Shown here: in pieces, positions 42,406 through 52,703 of the stretch | How the letters are laid out: the number at the start of each line of letters is the position of its first letter | Position numbering within the stretch: position 1 is the first letter of the stretch | NCBI RefSeq assembly: GCF_009847015.1 | Contig: NZ_WVEM01000015.1 | Span: 50,003-114,002, forward strand | Direction of reading: 5' to 3' | From: Sunxiuqinia indica | Lineage (GTDB): Bacteria; Bacteroidota; Bacteroidia; Bacteroidales; Prolixibacteraceae | DNA length: 64,000 nucleotides | Position numbers and translations under genes: made by a program | The notes under the pieces: generated by a model | Database searches by the model: none | Told to the model about the DNA's origin: nothing | Seen by the model: only the letters and a program-made list of their open reading frames with translations

Positions 42406-43737
42406 TCAATATATTTTCTTCAAATCTGATCCTTGAAAATAGTGTTTTAATATGGATTGGTAGTTGAAGCCTTTTTCGCCCATTACGGCTGCCCCAATTT
42501 GGCAGAGGCCAACGCCATGTCCCCAGCCGGCTCCGTTGATCACAAATTGTTGCGGAATGCCATTTTGTTCACCCAAATGATCGACCACAAAAGCTGAACT
42601 GTACAAATGAGATTTGGACAGTGCCCGACGGATTTCCAGCTCCTTGCCAATTACTAACGTTTGCTTGCTGCCTGTAATCTTCAGTTTGATGATACGAGAA
42701 GAATGACCCCGCTGAACAGCTTCTAAGCGGATGATTTTGCCAAAGTCAATACCGGTCTTTTTTTGCAGAAGGGCTGAAAGTTCCTGTTGCTGATAACTGA
42801 TTTGCCAACGATAGAAATCAACGGTTTTCTGATCGAAGTCGGGCAATACTTGCGATAGTATTTGCTTGTTGTCTGTATTACAAAATGCAGGTGGATTATT
42901 TCTGATCCAATCCTCTGCTTCTTCCTCTTGCCGCAGGTCAATACAGGTTGTTGCTGCCTGCTCCGAGTCAACTATTTTTGTCAGATAACTGTGTCGCACG
43001 GGTTCCCAAACGTTTTCAAAATTCTCGGAAACGCCTCCACAACATTTTGAGAAACGGGCATCACAAATTTCATCGCCGGCAACCAACACTTCTCCAAAAG
43101 TTTCATCAATAGCCTGGCTGGCTTTTTTGCCGATGATTTTGGAAATGCCTTGGTAGCGTTGGCAATGATCGTCGGAACAGACATCAAACAGCTGGTGGTC
43201 TTCTCGATCGTACCAACGGATGTGTTCGGTTTCGTTTTGCTGTGTTGAAGGAGAATTTGTTGAAGCAGCTTTTAACCTTTTGCTCTTTTCCATTTGAGCC
43301 AGCAACCAACTTCGCGAAATAACCGCATGTGCTTTGAGTAAGCTGGTCGAGCTGCTCGCACTCATTTCCGAAGAAATGACCGACCGAAGGTATTCTTCAA
43401 GTGGAACAACATTAACAGCCCTCACTTTACCGTCTTCAATCAGTAGTTTTAAGTCGCCGCGAAAGCGTTGGTTCTCTCTTTGTTCCCAATGGAAGTTAAT
43501 GCCAATGGTAACCTGTTCGAGCAAAAAAGAATCGTCAATATTGGTTGAGTGAAAGATGAATTCTTTATCGGTGAGTATTGGTTCATTTTTCGATTTTACA
43601 ATGATCAGGTCGTCTTCAATGGTCGCTTGATAATAAGACTCGCATCGTTCACCATTCAACGTATAGTCGCCAGACAGTTCGAAGCTGATGGTTTCTTCGG
43701 CCATTATGCCTACTTGCAGGGTTGGTTGTACTGTCAT
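42406..43737 (-). CDS. SpoIID/LytB domain protein
   Basis: 443 residues without a signal peptide. The SpoIID domain is recognised by VRAVNVVPLEEYLRSVISSEMSASSSTSLLKAHAVISRSWLLAQ and the C-terminal GAGWGHGVGLCQIGAAVMGEKGFNYQSILKHYFQG. SpoIID enzymes are lytic transglycosylases acting on glycan strands stripped of peptides; the catalytic Glu is expected in the SSEM segment. Between the two halves lies an insert of about 150 residues with several cysteines (CSDDHC, FSKCCGGVSENF), as in many Bacteroidota members. Its ATG overlaps the stop of the DUF4922 gene (ATGA). Cytoplasmic location as predicted is odd for a wall enzyme and may fit degradation of imported fragments. Confidence 0.87.
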   Translation of the reverse strand: MTVQPTLQVGIMAEETISFELSGDYTLNGERCESYYQATIEDDLIIVKSKNEPILTDKEFIFHSTNIDDSFLLEQVTIGINFHWEQRENQRFRGDLKLLIEDGKVRAVNVVPLEEYLRSVISSEMSASSSTSLLKAHAVISRSWLLAQMEKSKRLKAASTNSPSTQQNETEHIRWYDREDHQLFDVCSDDHCQRYQGISKIIGKKASQAIDETFGEVLVAGDEICDARFSKCCGGVSENFENVWEPVRHSYLTKIVDSEQAATTCIDLRQEEEAEDWIRNNPPAFCNTDNKQILSQVLPDFDQKTVDFYRWQISYQQQELSALLQKKTGIDFGKIIRLEAVQRGHSSRIIKLKITGSKQTLVIGKELEIRRALSKSHLYSSAFVVDHLGEQNGIPQQFVINGAGWGHGVGLCQIGAAVMGEKGFNYQSILKHYFQGSDLKKIY

Positions 43738-44711
43738 AAGCGCACTCTTAATTTTTCTTTTAATTGCTCAAAATCTTCATCGTTCATGCTCACCTGATTG
43801 TAGATATCCTTCAGGTCATCTTGGGTGAGTTTCTCAAAATCTTCTTTCCGGGGAAGAATAACAAGGCCGCCCATTTCTACCGAAGCCGGACTGATCAACA
43901 TCTGATCGAGCCCTTCAGCAAAAAACTGCGTTGGTCGTTGTTGGTCTCTCGGGAAAAGAATAATCTCCCATCGATCTCCTTCAAAGTTAGCAAGTAGATT
44001 TAGCATTGGCTCGCCTTCTTGCCCCTTTTCTGCCAGAGAATTAATGATAATTTTAAAATGATGAATCATATCCTGTTCTGATTTTGAGCTTATATGGATC
44101 AACTTTCGAAGATACTCGTTACCAATCGCGGTAATTGTTGAGGTTTGATCTTGAAAAAGAAGATCTCCATAGGCTGCTGCAATTCCGTTTTTTTCTATTT
44201 CAACCGGCATTTTATTCTTAGTGCAAGCCTGAAAATGAAAATGATCGGGAGCTGATGCACCGCATTTTGGTCCGTTGTAGAAGAAGGTAAATTGTGGCAA
44301 TTTTCTACTTATTTTCAGCAGATCGTCAAAATAAGGGGCAATCTCTTGTGGGAGATGTTCTTTTAACGGAATCGTTAAATGCTCGCTGAAAATGGGAAAT
44401 GGATTAATTAAAATGGAATAGTTGGAATTGAAGTCGATTCCGGTTTGTTCCTGTGGTTTATTCTTTTCGCAAAGAAAACATGGCCGCTTGCGGATCGATT
44501 TGGAATCGGTTTTTGCAGCAGATGATCGGATTCGTTTCGGGTTGAATTGAGCGATAATCTTAAAGACTTCGAAGTCGAAGGTTTTTGTTTTGACGGACTT
44601 AAGCCCTTCATAGTTCTTGCGAGCCAACTCCCATCCTTCTTTTTGCTGTTGAATGAGCTTATTTACTTCATCGGGCAAATTGTAAGGTCTATTTTCGTTG
44701 CGGCTACTCAA
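43734..44711 (-). CDS. DUF4922 protein with HIT-like phosphorylase/transferase fold
   Basis: 325 residues. The central GASAPDHFHFQAC contains the HxHxQ motif of the HIT/GalT superfamily, and FLCEKNKPQEQTGIDF carries a CxxC-like zinc site as in GDP-galactose phosphorylases and Apa2-type enzymes; NYSILINPFPIFSEHLTIP is the matching N-terminal strand. This supports a nucleotidyl-transferase or nucleotide-sugar phosphorylase role (inference). Coupled by ATGA to the SpoIID gene and 4 bp after the glycosyltransferase gene, so the cluster appears to act on one carbohydrate-containing substrate, probably a wall glycan or its fragments. Confidence 0.78.
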   Translation of the reverse strand: MSSRNENRPYNLPDEVNKLIQQQKEGWELARKNYEGLKSVKTKTFDFEVFKIIAQFNPKRIRSSAAKTDSKSIRKRPCFLCEKNKPQEQTGIDFNSNYSILINPFPIFSEHLTIPLKEHLPQEIAPYFDDLLKISRKLPQFTFFYNGPKCGASAPDHFHFQACTKNKMPVEIEKNGIAAAYGDLLFQDQTSTITAIGNEYLRKLIHISSKSEQDMIHHFKIIINSLAEKGQEGEPMLNLLANFEGDRWEIILFPRDQQRPTQFFAEGLDQMLISPASVEMGGLVILPRKEDFEKLTQDDLKDIYNQVSMNDEDFEQLKEKLRVRL

Positions 44712-44715
44712 AGTA

Positions 44716-46170
44716 TCAGTGGTTTTCTTTGTTTTGTTTGATGCGTGCTTTTAACTCAAAAGTCCTCAAGCTGTCTTTGTATGCATTGTGCGTGTTTTCT
44801 TTGGAAATATCCAGCGAAGCATCCGAGTTTTCTTCCCAACGTCGACAGCGGTAAATCGGATTGTAAATACGGCCTATTTTATAGGTTCGGGAAATAGCCA
44901 GGCCTACCGCATAATCTTCTCCATAACTGGTGTTTGGAATGCGAATGTCTCGCAACACAGGAGTGTAAAAAGCACGCGGCGCTCCAAGTCCGTTAATCCG
45001 AAGGGCATTGTTTGGACCATTCTCTGCAGTCCATTCTTTGTGGTCAATCAGGCCGGGAGGAATTTTCTCCAATTGAAAGTCATACATTTGGTACGATCCA
45101 ATGACCATGGCACATTGCTCCTCGTAAAATTTATCGACCACCTGTTGCAGGGTCGTTTCGTCGTAATACAGATCATCACTATCTAATTGAACGGCAAACT
45201 TTCCGCATGATGGGTGGAAAACTGCTTCGTTCCAGCAGCCACCAATTCCTAAGCTATTTGATTCAGGAATTACATGTATCAGACGTTCATCTTCATATTT
45301 GCTCAATAGCTCTGTTGTTCCGTCAGTCGAATGATTATCAACAACAATTAGGTTGAATGGGAATTCGGTTTTTTGATCCAGCACCGAATCTATGGCATCC
45401 TGAATCGTTTTAATCCGGTTGCGAACAGGAATAACCACGGTGGCTTCAACGGGAAACTCGCCTTCAAAAAGAATCGACTTGAACGGATGTTGCAGAAAAC
45501 CTCCAATTGCTCTCAAATGCTCTGTACAGGCTTGCTCCATTTCAACTTGCTTTTCGCGGGCATCGTCACTCACGTAATCAAATTGTTTTTCGCCCGATTT
45601 GCGGATGTCGGTTTCGGTCATGCCAACTAAAAATTCAGGCACACGGCAAATGTCGCCCATTCTCGAAGCTTGTAAACGCAAAGCATAATATCCGGCCTGT
45701 TTCCAATCGGGATGTTTTTCAGCCAAAAATGCTTTCAACACATCGTTGCGATATAGTTGAACGGGCCCAAAGTTAAAATCGTCACGAAGACTTCCCAGTT
45801 GATAATCAATTACCGGATGATTTGACCGGACGCCTTCTTTCACTTCGGTATAATCGGAATAGCACATGCTTGCCTGGCTCGCATGTGCTAGTTGAAGAAG
45901 TCGTTCGATTGGGAACTGCCCAAAACCCAATTTGGTGTTTTGAAGAGCCAGAAATGCATATTGATTTGTTGTCGCTTCTGCAATTTTATTGATGCAGTCG
46001 GTTGAATAAATCTGGTCGGCAAGTATTAATTCTGCTCCTGTTAGGTTTTGCTTTTCAGTGCTAATCACAGAAATAGATTGAACCTGTTTCGATTTACGAA
46101 GTTGATTGATGACATCTTGTGTTTCTGATTGGCCCGTGAAAGCAATAAAACAATCAATTTGCTGAGTCAT
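44716..46170 (-). CDS. Family 2 glycosyltransferase with N-terminal extension
   Basis: 484 residues. The GT2 (GT-A) domain begins near residue 220 with [25 protein letters not shown], followed by [12 protein letters not shown] and the DXD motif in [15 protein letters not shown]; acceptor side [11 protein letters not shown] and [14 protein letters not shown] with an ED pair. The first 200 residues resemble a second nucleotide-sugar-transferase-like domain ([31 protein letters not shown]) that lacks a clear DXD. Cytoplasmic, no membrane segment. It lies between the GHL10 and DUF4922 genes with 3-4 bp gaps, so it is translationally coupled to both. Acceptor unknown. Confidence 0.82.
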   Translation of the reverse strand: MTQQIDCFIAFTGQSETQDVINQLRKSKQVQSISVISTEKQNLTGAELILADQIYSTDCINKIAEATTNQYAFLALQNTKLGFGQFPIERLLQLAHASQASMCYSDYTEVKEGVRSNHPVIDYQLGSLRDDFNFGPVQLYRNDVLKAFLAEKHPDWKQAGYYALRLQASRMGDICRVPEFLVGMTETDIRKSGEKQFDYVSDDAREKQVEMEQACTEHLRAIGGFLQHPFKSILFEGEFPVEATVVIPVRNRIKTIQDAIDSVLDQKTEFPFNLIVVDNHSTDGTTELLSKYEDERLIHVIPESNSLGIGGCWNEAVFHPSCGKFAVQLDSDDLYYDETTLQQVVDKFYEEQCAMVIGSYQMYDFQLEKIPPGLIDHKEWTAENGPNNALRINGLGAPRAFYTPVLRDIRIPNTSYGEDYAVGLAISRTYKIGRIYNPIYRCRRWEENSDASLDISKENTHNAYKDSLRTFELKARIKQNKENH

Positions 46171-46173
46171 GAA

Positions 46174-47673
46174 TTACAATTTAATAATAACAGGATTCGA
46201 GATTTTACTTTCATTGTTCAGCCTATCGAGTGCAGAAACCCTAAATTCATATTCCACCTCATTGTCTTTCTTTGTGAGGTGAATCTTGTTCTCCGGAGTT
46301 ATTTTGAAAATAAATCGCGGGTCATTGGGGTCAAATTGTTGTCCAACTTTATTCCTGTATACGATGTAACGATTTGTCTTATCCAACTCAATTTCCGATT
46401 TGTCTTTTTTCCATTTCAGCACTTTTCCCCATCCTTTTTTCACTTTTCGTGGTTCCGTCGGTGACTGGTTGTCAATCCAAGGCATTTCAGGGATTAATGC
46501 CGGATACTTATAGAGCTGATTTTCCAGGGTATCTTGAAACCCAATTATGTCGCGATAAAAATGGTGGGCACTAAAAAAAGCACTACCTTGTATTTCCGGA
46601 ATTTGGCGCACGAGTCTGACCTGTTTGGGTAGTTGGTCAGCTTGTTGCCACTCAATGATTGATGATGACGGGTTTATTTTATAAAGCGCATGGCCAACAT
46701 AGAGGGCTCGTTCGTAGGTATGTAATTTCCACCAGTGGCAGAGCGTTTCAAAGTCGGCTGCCGGATGTCCAATGTGCCAATAAATTTGAGGCATCAAGTA
46801 ATCAATCCAGCTATTCTTCATCCATTTGACGACATCGGCATACAGGTGGTCGTAATTGGTATTGCCAGCTGATGTTTTCGAGCCAAGTGGATCATTTGCA
46901 ATGTTACGCCAGACACCAAACGGACTAATGCCAAATTTCACCCACGGCTTAACTGATTTAACGGCATTGCTCAATTTTTCAATCGTAAGGTCAACATTAT
47001 TTCTCCGCCAGTCTTCAAGTTGATTTTCGGCAAAATTTCCACCATGCTTTTTAAAAGAAGTGCTATCAGGGAAGGCTTCACCAATAATCGGGTAGGGGTA
47101 AAAATAGTCGTCAAAGTGGATAGCATCAATGTCATATCGGCGGACAATATCAATGACCACGTCTGTGATAAATTGCCTGGCTTCTGGCATACCGGCGTCA
47201 AAGTACAGCGAATTACCATATTTGAGTACCCAGTCCTTATGTTGAAAAGCAATGTGGTTTGAAGCCAATGGTTCATCGTATTTCAAAGCAACTCTGAATG
47301 GGTTTATCCAGGCATGGAACTCCATATTTCTCAGGTGACATTGTTCGATCCAAAATTGCAGCGGATCATAGCCTGGATCCTCTCCGGGTTTTCCGGACAG
47401 GTATCTGGACCAGGGTTCAAGGTCTGACGGGTAAAAGCTGTCGGAACAAGGACGAATTTGCAGAATTACGGCATTCATTCCCGTTTTTTGAAGAAGGTTA
47501 AGTATCGCGATCGCTTCGTATTTTTGCCGCGCTGCGCTCATCCCTGCCTTTGAAGGCCAGTCAATATTATTTACCGTTGCGACCCAGGCTCCTCTAAATT
47601 CTCGTTTGGGTGCTACCTGTGAAAAACCTGTTAGGAAAAGAAATAAAAATAGGATAGATAGTTTTATGCGCAT
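46174..47673 (-). CDS. GHL10-type (family 10-like) secreted glycosyl hydrolase
   Basis: 499 residues with a signal peptide (IKLSILFLFLFLTGFSQ). The TIM-barrel signatures KREFRGAWVATVNNIDWPSKAG, MNAVILQIRPCSDSFYPSDLEPWSRYLSG, EFHAWINPFRVAL, YDIDAIHFDDYFYPYP and KFGISPFGVWRN define the GHL10 family (formerly DUF187). A C-terminal fibronectin-like segment (YRNKVGQQFDPNDPRFIFKI) follows. Relatives include YngK-like enzymes, and substrates are mostly unproven, with peptidoglycan or amino-sugar glycans suspected. It is the first gene of the five-gene cluster in transcription order. Confidence 0.88.
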   Translation of the reverse strand: MRIKLSILFLFLFLTGFSQVAPKREFRGAWVATVNNIDWPSKAGMSAARQKYEAIAILNLLQKTGMNAVILQIRPCSDSFYPSDLEPWSRYLSGKPGEDPGYDPLQFWIEQCHLRNMEFHAWINPFRVALKYDEPLASNHIAFQHKDWVLKYGNSLYFDAGMPEARQFITDVVIDIVRRYDIDAIHFDDYFYPYPIIGEAFPDSTSFKKHGGNFAENQLEDWRRNNVDLTIEKLSNAVKSVKPWVKFGISPFGVWRNIANDPLGSKTSAGNTNYDHLYADVVKWMKNSWIDYLMPQIYWHIGHPAADFETLCHWWKLHTYERALYVGHALYKINPSSSIIEWQQADQLPKQVRLVRQIPEIQGSAFFSAHHFYRDIIGFQDTLENQLYKYPALIPEMPWIDNQSPTEPRKVKKGWGKVLKWKKDKSEIELDKTNRYIVYRNKVGQQFDPNDPRFIFKITPENKIHLTKKDNEVEYEFRVSALDRLNNESKISNPVIIKL

Positions 47674-47856
47674 AAATCAATCATTAAAACGATTTTCAAA
47701 CCTAAAATTAGGTCTATTCTGCCAAATATAGTACCAAATGAGCAATAAATATTTAAGTATTTGCAGGTATCACATGGGGCGTCTGCATAGCTTGCTGTTT
47801 TAAAGAGTTTTAGTATTGAATTAGGCTATTGCTACACCATTATCTGTCGCTGTCGC

Positions 47857-48897
47857 TCACTTAATATTGATGTGTTTAGTCCGTTTTGCCCAACGCTCGC
47901 GGGCTAGTTCTTGCATGTCGGTTTGAATGTCTCTTTCGTCGGTGATTTCAAGCCCCAAAATCGTTTCAATAATATCTTCCATCGTTACCAGTCCTTCTGT
48001 TCCACCATATTCATTTATAATCAGGGAGATGTGTTCTTTTTTGAAAAGTAGTTTTTCGAAAAGTACTGGCACGGTGATATTTTCGTAGCTCACAATAATA
48101 TCCCTTTTCAGGTTCTTAATCTGATTGTTATTTTCTCCGGCAGCCAGCTTTTCCATCACATCTTGTTTGAGTACATAGCCGGATATTTTATCAACGCTTT
48201 CCTGAAAAATAGGAATGCGTGAAAACTGGAAAAAATTTTCCTGCCCGAAAAATTCAGCAAGTGTCATGGTTTCAGCGGCTGTGAGCATAACGGTTCGGGG
48301 AGTCATAATGTCTTTGACCTTGATGTCTCTCAGCCGGATCAGGTTGATGATTATTTTGCTTTCAGTTTCTTTAAAAATACCTTCATCCAGTCCCAGAGAT
48401 GCCAGCATGGCGACTTCCTCCCGACTAACGGATTCTTTTTTGCTTCCTTTTGAAATTAGCTTGGTTATAAACTCAGTGAGTAGAACCAATGGATAGGTGA
48501 TAGCGATAAGTACCTGTATAATTCTGGCGGAAGGCAATGAAAGCTGCCTCCAGAATTGAGCGCCAATCGTTTTGGGAATGATTTCGGAGAATACCAGAAT
48601 CAGGATCGTGAGCACGGCTGAAATGATTCCAAAATAAACTTCACCGAACAACTTGGTGGCTTCCGATCCAACACCTGCTGCTCCAATAGTATGAGCCATT
48701 GTATTTAAAGTTAAGATTGCTGCGAGAGGGCGGTCGATCTGGTTCTTTAGTTTTTTCAAAACTTTCGCAGGCCGACTGCCACCTTCTTCTTTTAAATAGA
48801 TAAAAGACATGTTGACCGAAAGAAGCACCGACTCAAGAATGGAACACAAAAATGAAATTCCCAATGCCAATACCAGATAAAAGATGAGCATACCCAT
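47857..48897 (-). CDS. CNNM/HlyC-type membrane protein with CBS domains
   Basis: 346 residues from ATG 48897 (ATG 48891 is equally possible; the TTG at 48942 would add 15 polar residues). N-terminal DUF21/CNNM membrane domain with four hydrophobic helices (LIFYLVLALGISFLCSILESVLLSV; ILTLNTMAHTIGAAGVG; ISAVLTILILVFSEIIPKTIGA), then a pair of CBS domains beginning at IKVKDIMTPRTVML and ending in the EYGGTEGLVTMEDIIETILG motif typical of this family. The CorC-like C-terminal domain is absent or reduced. Implicated in divalent cation (Mg2+) efflux in relatives. Transcribed away from the nif cluster. Confidence 0.9.
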   Translation of the reverse strand: MGMLIFYLVLALGISFLCSILESVLLSVNMSFIYLKEEGGSRPAKVLKKLKNQIDRPLAAILTLNTMAHTIGAAGVGSEATKLFGEVYFGIISAVLTILILVFSEIIPKTIGAQFWRQLSLPSARIIQVLIAITYPLVLLTEFITKLISKGSKKESVSREEVAMLASLGLDEGIFKETESKIIINLIRLRDIKVKDIMTPRTVMLTAAETMTLAEFFGQENFFQFSRIPIFQESVDKISGYVLKQDVMEKLAAGENNNQIKNLKRDIIVSYENITVPVLFEKLLFKKEHISLIINEYGGTEGLVTMEDIIETILGLEITDERDIQTDMQELARERWAKRTKHINIK

Positions 48898-49150
48898 AGG
48901 TGTAATTTGTTTTTTTGAAAAGATAAGAATTGTATCGGACAATCCAACACGATCAAAAAAGAAGATCGCTTTTAATATGGGAGAGGTTAATTTTTTGCGA
49001 TTTTTTCAATCAAATAATTCCACGAGACTTTACCGCGGGGATAGTCAGCTTCAAGAATTTTCTTTATTGGTACAGGCATCGCCAGATAGGATTATAGAAG
49101 AAGTAGAATCCAACCGGAGCACTCGTTTTCCTAAATCGCCATTTCCCACA

Positions 49151-49300
49151 TAAATGTAGGTTAAGCCTATATTAACACCCTCGGAACGCCCTAAATTTAG
49201 GGCTTTATGCTTTTTAACATGAAATGTAGTTGAAATAGGCGCTTCTTACAAAAATGTAGGAAATCCGGAAGGTGTAAAAAGCCGTGCCAAAAAAGTGTAG
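49151..49300. repeat. Four AA(A)TGTAG direct repeats upstream of nifH
   Basis: TAAATGTAGG at 49151, GAAATGTAGT at 49221, AAAATGTAGG at 49251 and AAAAGTGTAG at 49291. The spacings are 70, 30 and 40 bp, close to whole helical turns, as expected for regulator binding on one face of the DNA. Confidence 0.45.
49188..49203. promoter_or_regulatory. 16-bp perfect palindrome upstream of nifH
   Basis: GCCCTAAATTTAGGGC, between the first and second AAATGTAG repeats, followed by TTTATGCTTTTT. It may be an operator, or a small terminator (6-bp stem with AATT loop) for a transcript entering from the left. Confidence 0.5.
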
Positions 49301-49434
49301 CGGGTTTAAGTTTCATAAAATCAAGAATATAGATTTTGTTTATGGTGTCATTGGATTCCTCTATTGGAGTTTTGGCATCCTTCTCGTAAAGGGGAAGGCC
49401 AAAGAGAAAAATGTTAAACCCTCAAAAATTTTAA

Positions 49435-50262
<828 letters not shown>

Positions 50263-50317
50263 TTTATCACCCCGTCTTTAATAAGTCAACTAACAAAAAA
50301 AATAGGAGAACACAGAT

Positions 50318-50644
50318 ATGTTAATGATCAGAGCAATCATCCGCCCCGAAAAATCAAGTAAAGTATTGACAGCCCTTTTTGAAGCTGGGTATCCCGCGGT
50401 AACCAAAATTCCAGTTGTTGGTCGCGGAAAACAACGTGGTATCAAAATTGGCGATGTTACTTACGATGAGCTACCAAAGGAAATGTTGATCGTGGTGGTA
50501 AACGACGAAGACAAAGACTTCGCATTAAAAGCCATCATGGATGCAGCGATTACCGAACCCAAAGGAGCATTCGGAGACGGAAAAATCTTTGTGACCCCAG
50601 TCGATGAAGCTTATACCATTAGTCGTGGATCGAAAGAGTTATAA
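50318..50644 (+). CDS. nifI1: PII-family nitrogenase regulator NifI1
   Basis: 108-residue PII-like protein; together with NifI2 it binds the MoFe protein and blocks it after ammonium addition in methanogens, relieved by 2-oxoglutarate and ATP. Start motif MLMIRAIIRPEKSSKVLTAL, T-loop region GRGKQRGIKIGDVTYDELPKE that differs from GlnB (no uridylylated Tyr in the usual context), and GDGKIFVTPVDEAYTISRG at the end, a PII signature. Preceded by a clear AGGAG 10 nt before the ATG, uncommon in this genome. 55 bp after nifH. Confidence 0.95.
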   Translation: MLMIRAIIRPEKSSKVLTALFEAGYPAVTKIPVVGRGKQRGIKIGDVTYDELPKEMLIVVVNDEDKDFALKAIMDAAITEPKGAFGDGKIFVTPVDEAYTISRGSKEL

Positions 50645-50664
50645 ACCCGATAAAATCCAGGACT

Positions 50665-51039
50665 ATGAAAATGATATTAGCGATTATACGCATCGATAAA
50701 ATGAACGCCACCAAGAAGGCCTTAACCGAAGCAGGCATTACTTCAATGACTGCCACAGGAAAAGTCTTCGGACGTGGAAAAGGATTATGGGATGCTAAAG
50801 TTTTGGAAGGTGTGAAAAACGACCAACCCGAAGCATTAGCTCTCCTTGGAAAAGAACCCAGACTCAGACCTCAGCGTGTTTTAAATATTGCTGTTTCTGA
50901 CGAAAACATTCAAACTACGATTGACACCATCATTGAGGTGAACCAAACGTCCAGCCCGGGCGACGGAAAGATATTCGTATTGCCTTTAGGCGACGCTATT
51001 CGTGTCCGCACCGGTGAAACAGGAACTACAATCCTTTGA
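50665..51039 (+). CDS. nifI2: PII-family nitrogenase regulator NifI2
   Basis: 124-residue partner of NifI1. N-terminal MKMILAIIRIDKMNATKKAL; long T-loop segment (GKGLWDAKVLEGVKNDQPEALALLGKEPRLRPQRVL) that is the distinctive feature of NifI2; GDGKIFVLPLGDAIRVRTGE near the C-terminus. Located between nifI1 (20 bp) and nifD (15 bp), the arrangement nifH-I1-I2-D-K known from methanogens, Clostridia-like anaerobes and some Bacteroidota. It implies post-translational control of nitrogenase by nitrogen status. Confidence 0.95.
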   Translation: MKMILAIIRIDKMNATKKALTEAGITSMTATGKVFGRGKGLWDAKVLEGVKNDQPEALALLGKEPRLRPQRVLNIAVSDENIQTTIDTIIEVNQTSSPGDGKIFVLPLGDAIRVRTGETGTTIL

Positions 51040-51054
51040 TAAAATTGAAAAGTT

Positions 51055-52686
51055 ATGGTTAAGAAAAAAGATTATACTAACGGATTACCAGATCCTTCTC
51101 AACTGAAAGAAGAGATTCTGAAAAAATATCCCCGAAAAGTCGCTAAAAAACGCGACAAAGGAATGATTATTAATGAGCCGGGGAAAGAGCAGGAAATTCT
51201 TGCTAACGTAAGAACGGTTCCGGGTATCATTACACAACGTGGTTGTACTTACGCCGGATGTAAAGGGGTAGTATTAGGCCCAACACGTGACATCATTAAC
51301 CTGGTGCACGGACCAATCGGATGTAGTTTTTACGCTTGGCTGACTCGTCGTAACCAAACACGTGTTCCAGAAGGCGGTGATAACTTCATCACCTATTCTT
51401 TCTCTACCGATATGCAAGATGAAAACATTGTTTTTGGTGGAGAAACTAAACTGAAAGAAGCGATTCGCGAAGCATACGAAATGTTCAACCCAAAATCAAT
51501 TGGTATTTTCTCAACTTGTCCGGTTGGTTTGATTGGTGATGACGTTCACGCTGTTTCTCGCGAAATGAAAGCTGAATTAGGAATCAACATTTTCGGATTT
51601 AGTTGTGAAGGTTACCGTGGAGTGTCTCAGTCTGCAGGTCACCATATCGCTAACAACGGTGTATTTAAAAACGTTGTTGGTAACAACGACCGCCCCCGCG
51701 AAGGTAAGTTCCAGGTGAACTTGTTGGGTGAGTATAATATTGGTGGTGATGCTTTTGAAATTGAAGCATTATTCGAAGAAGCTGGTATTAGCCTGTTGTC
51801 CACTTTCTCAGGTAACTCAACCATCGAAAGCATGGAATATTCTCATACGGCCGACCTGAACATGGTCATGTGTCATCGTTCTATCAACTACATTGCGGAG
51901 ATGATGGAAGAGAAATACGGTATTCCATGGATCAAAGTCAGCTTTGTTGGTGCTGAGTCAACCGTAAAATCAATGAAGAAGATTGCTGAGTATTTTGGCG
52001 ATGCTGAATTGACCGCAAAGGTTGATGAGATTTGTGAACGCGAAATGGCCAAAGTGAAAGCTGTTGTTGCCGAAGTAAGACCGGCTGTCGAAGGTAAATT
52101 GGCAATGATGTTTGTTGGAGGTTCGCGTGCTCACCACTATCAAGATCTTTTTAAAGAACTAGGAATCAATGTTGTTTCTGCCGGATATGAGTTTGCCCAC
52201 CGTGATGACTACGAAGGACGTGAGGTTATTCCAAACATCAAGATTGACGCTGATACCAGAAACATCGAAGATCTCGTGGTTTCAAAAGACGAAGAATTGT
52301 TCCGCGACGACTTAGCCACAAAAAAATCAGAGCTTGAAAAAGCCGGATACAAATTCAGCGATTACGTTGGAATGATGCCCGAGATGAGCAAAAACGCACT
52401 GGTTATCGACGATGTAAACCACTGGGAAACTGAAAAGTTGATTGAATTCTACAAGCCGGATGTATTCTGTGCTGGTATCAAAGAGAAATACGTTGTTCAA
52501 AAATATGGCGTCCCTCTAAAACAGTTGCACTCTTACGACTACGGTGGTCCTTATACGGCCTTCGATGGTGCAATTAACTTCTACAAAGAAATGCAACGTA
52601 TGTTGGCTACAAATATTTGGAAACTGGTTGATACACCATGGAAGAATGAGCCTGAAATCGTTGGAAGTATGACTATTGACGCATAA
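51055..52686 (+). CDS. nifD: Nitrogenase MoFe protein alpha chain
   Basis: 543-residue catalytic subunit holding FeMo-cofactor. P-cluster ligands Cys64, Cys90 and Cys155 (RGCTYAGC, HGPIGCSF, FSTCPVG); cofactor ligands Cys273 (VMCHRSINY) and His492 (LKQLHSYDYGG); substrate-access residues Gln192 and His196 in RGVSQSAGHH. The protein is about 50 residues longer than the Azotobacter chain owing to an insert around residues 380-440 (REVIPNIKIDADTRN onward) of the Clostridium pasteurianum type. An AnfD/VnfD identity is excluded by the lack of anfG/vnfG nearby and by the nifE/nifN genes. Leader AAAATTGAAAAG without Shine-Dalgarno. Confidence 0.98.
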   Translation: MVKKKDYTNGLPDPSQLKEEILKKYPRKVAKKRDKGMIINEPGKEQEILANVRTVPGIITQRGCTYAGCKGVVLGPTRDIINLVHGPIGCSFYAWLTRRNQTRVPEGGDNFITYSFSTDMQDENIVFGGETKLKEAIREAYEMFNPKSIGIFSTCPVGLIGDDVHAVSREMKAELGINIFGFSCEGYRGVSQSAGHHIANNGVFKNVVGNNDRPREGKFQVNLLGEYNIGGDAFEIEALFEEAGISLLSTFSGNSTIESMEYSHTADLNMVMCHRSINYIAEMMEEKYGIPWIKVSFVGAESTVKSMKKIAEYFGDAELTAKVDEICEREMAKVKAVVAEVRPAVEGKLAMMFVGGSRAHHYQDLFKELGINVVSAGYEFAHRDDYEGREVIPNIKIDADTRNIEDLVVSKDEELFRDDLATKKSELEKAGYKFSDYVGMMPEMSKNALVIDDVNHWETEKLIEFYKPDVFCAGIKEKYVVQKYGVPLKQLHSYDYGGPYTAFDGAINFYKEMQRMLATNIWKLVDTPWKNEPEIVGSMTIDA

Positions 52687-52703
52687 AAACAGGAGGAATT
52701 ATC

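Noticed and set aside
48884..49153. An 89-codon plus-strand frame in the nifH upstream region
   Set aside because: No recognisable family, partly antisense to the CNNM gene start, and low-complexity composition.
49268..49385. Possible sigma-54 promoters: TTTTGGCATCC..TCGT on plus (49366) and TGGCACG..TTTAC on minus (49276-49290)
   Set aside because: The first lacks GC at -12 and C at -24; the second has a good -24 half but no -12 half and points away from nifH.
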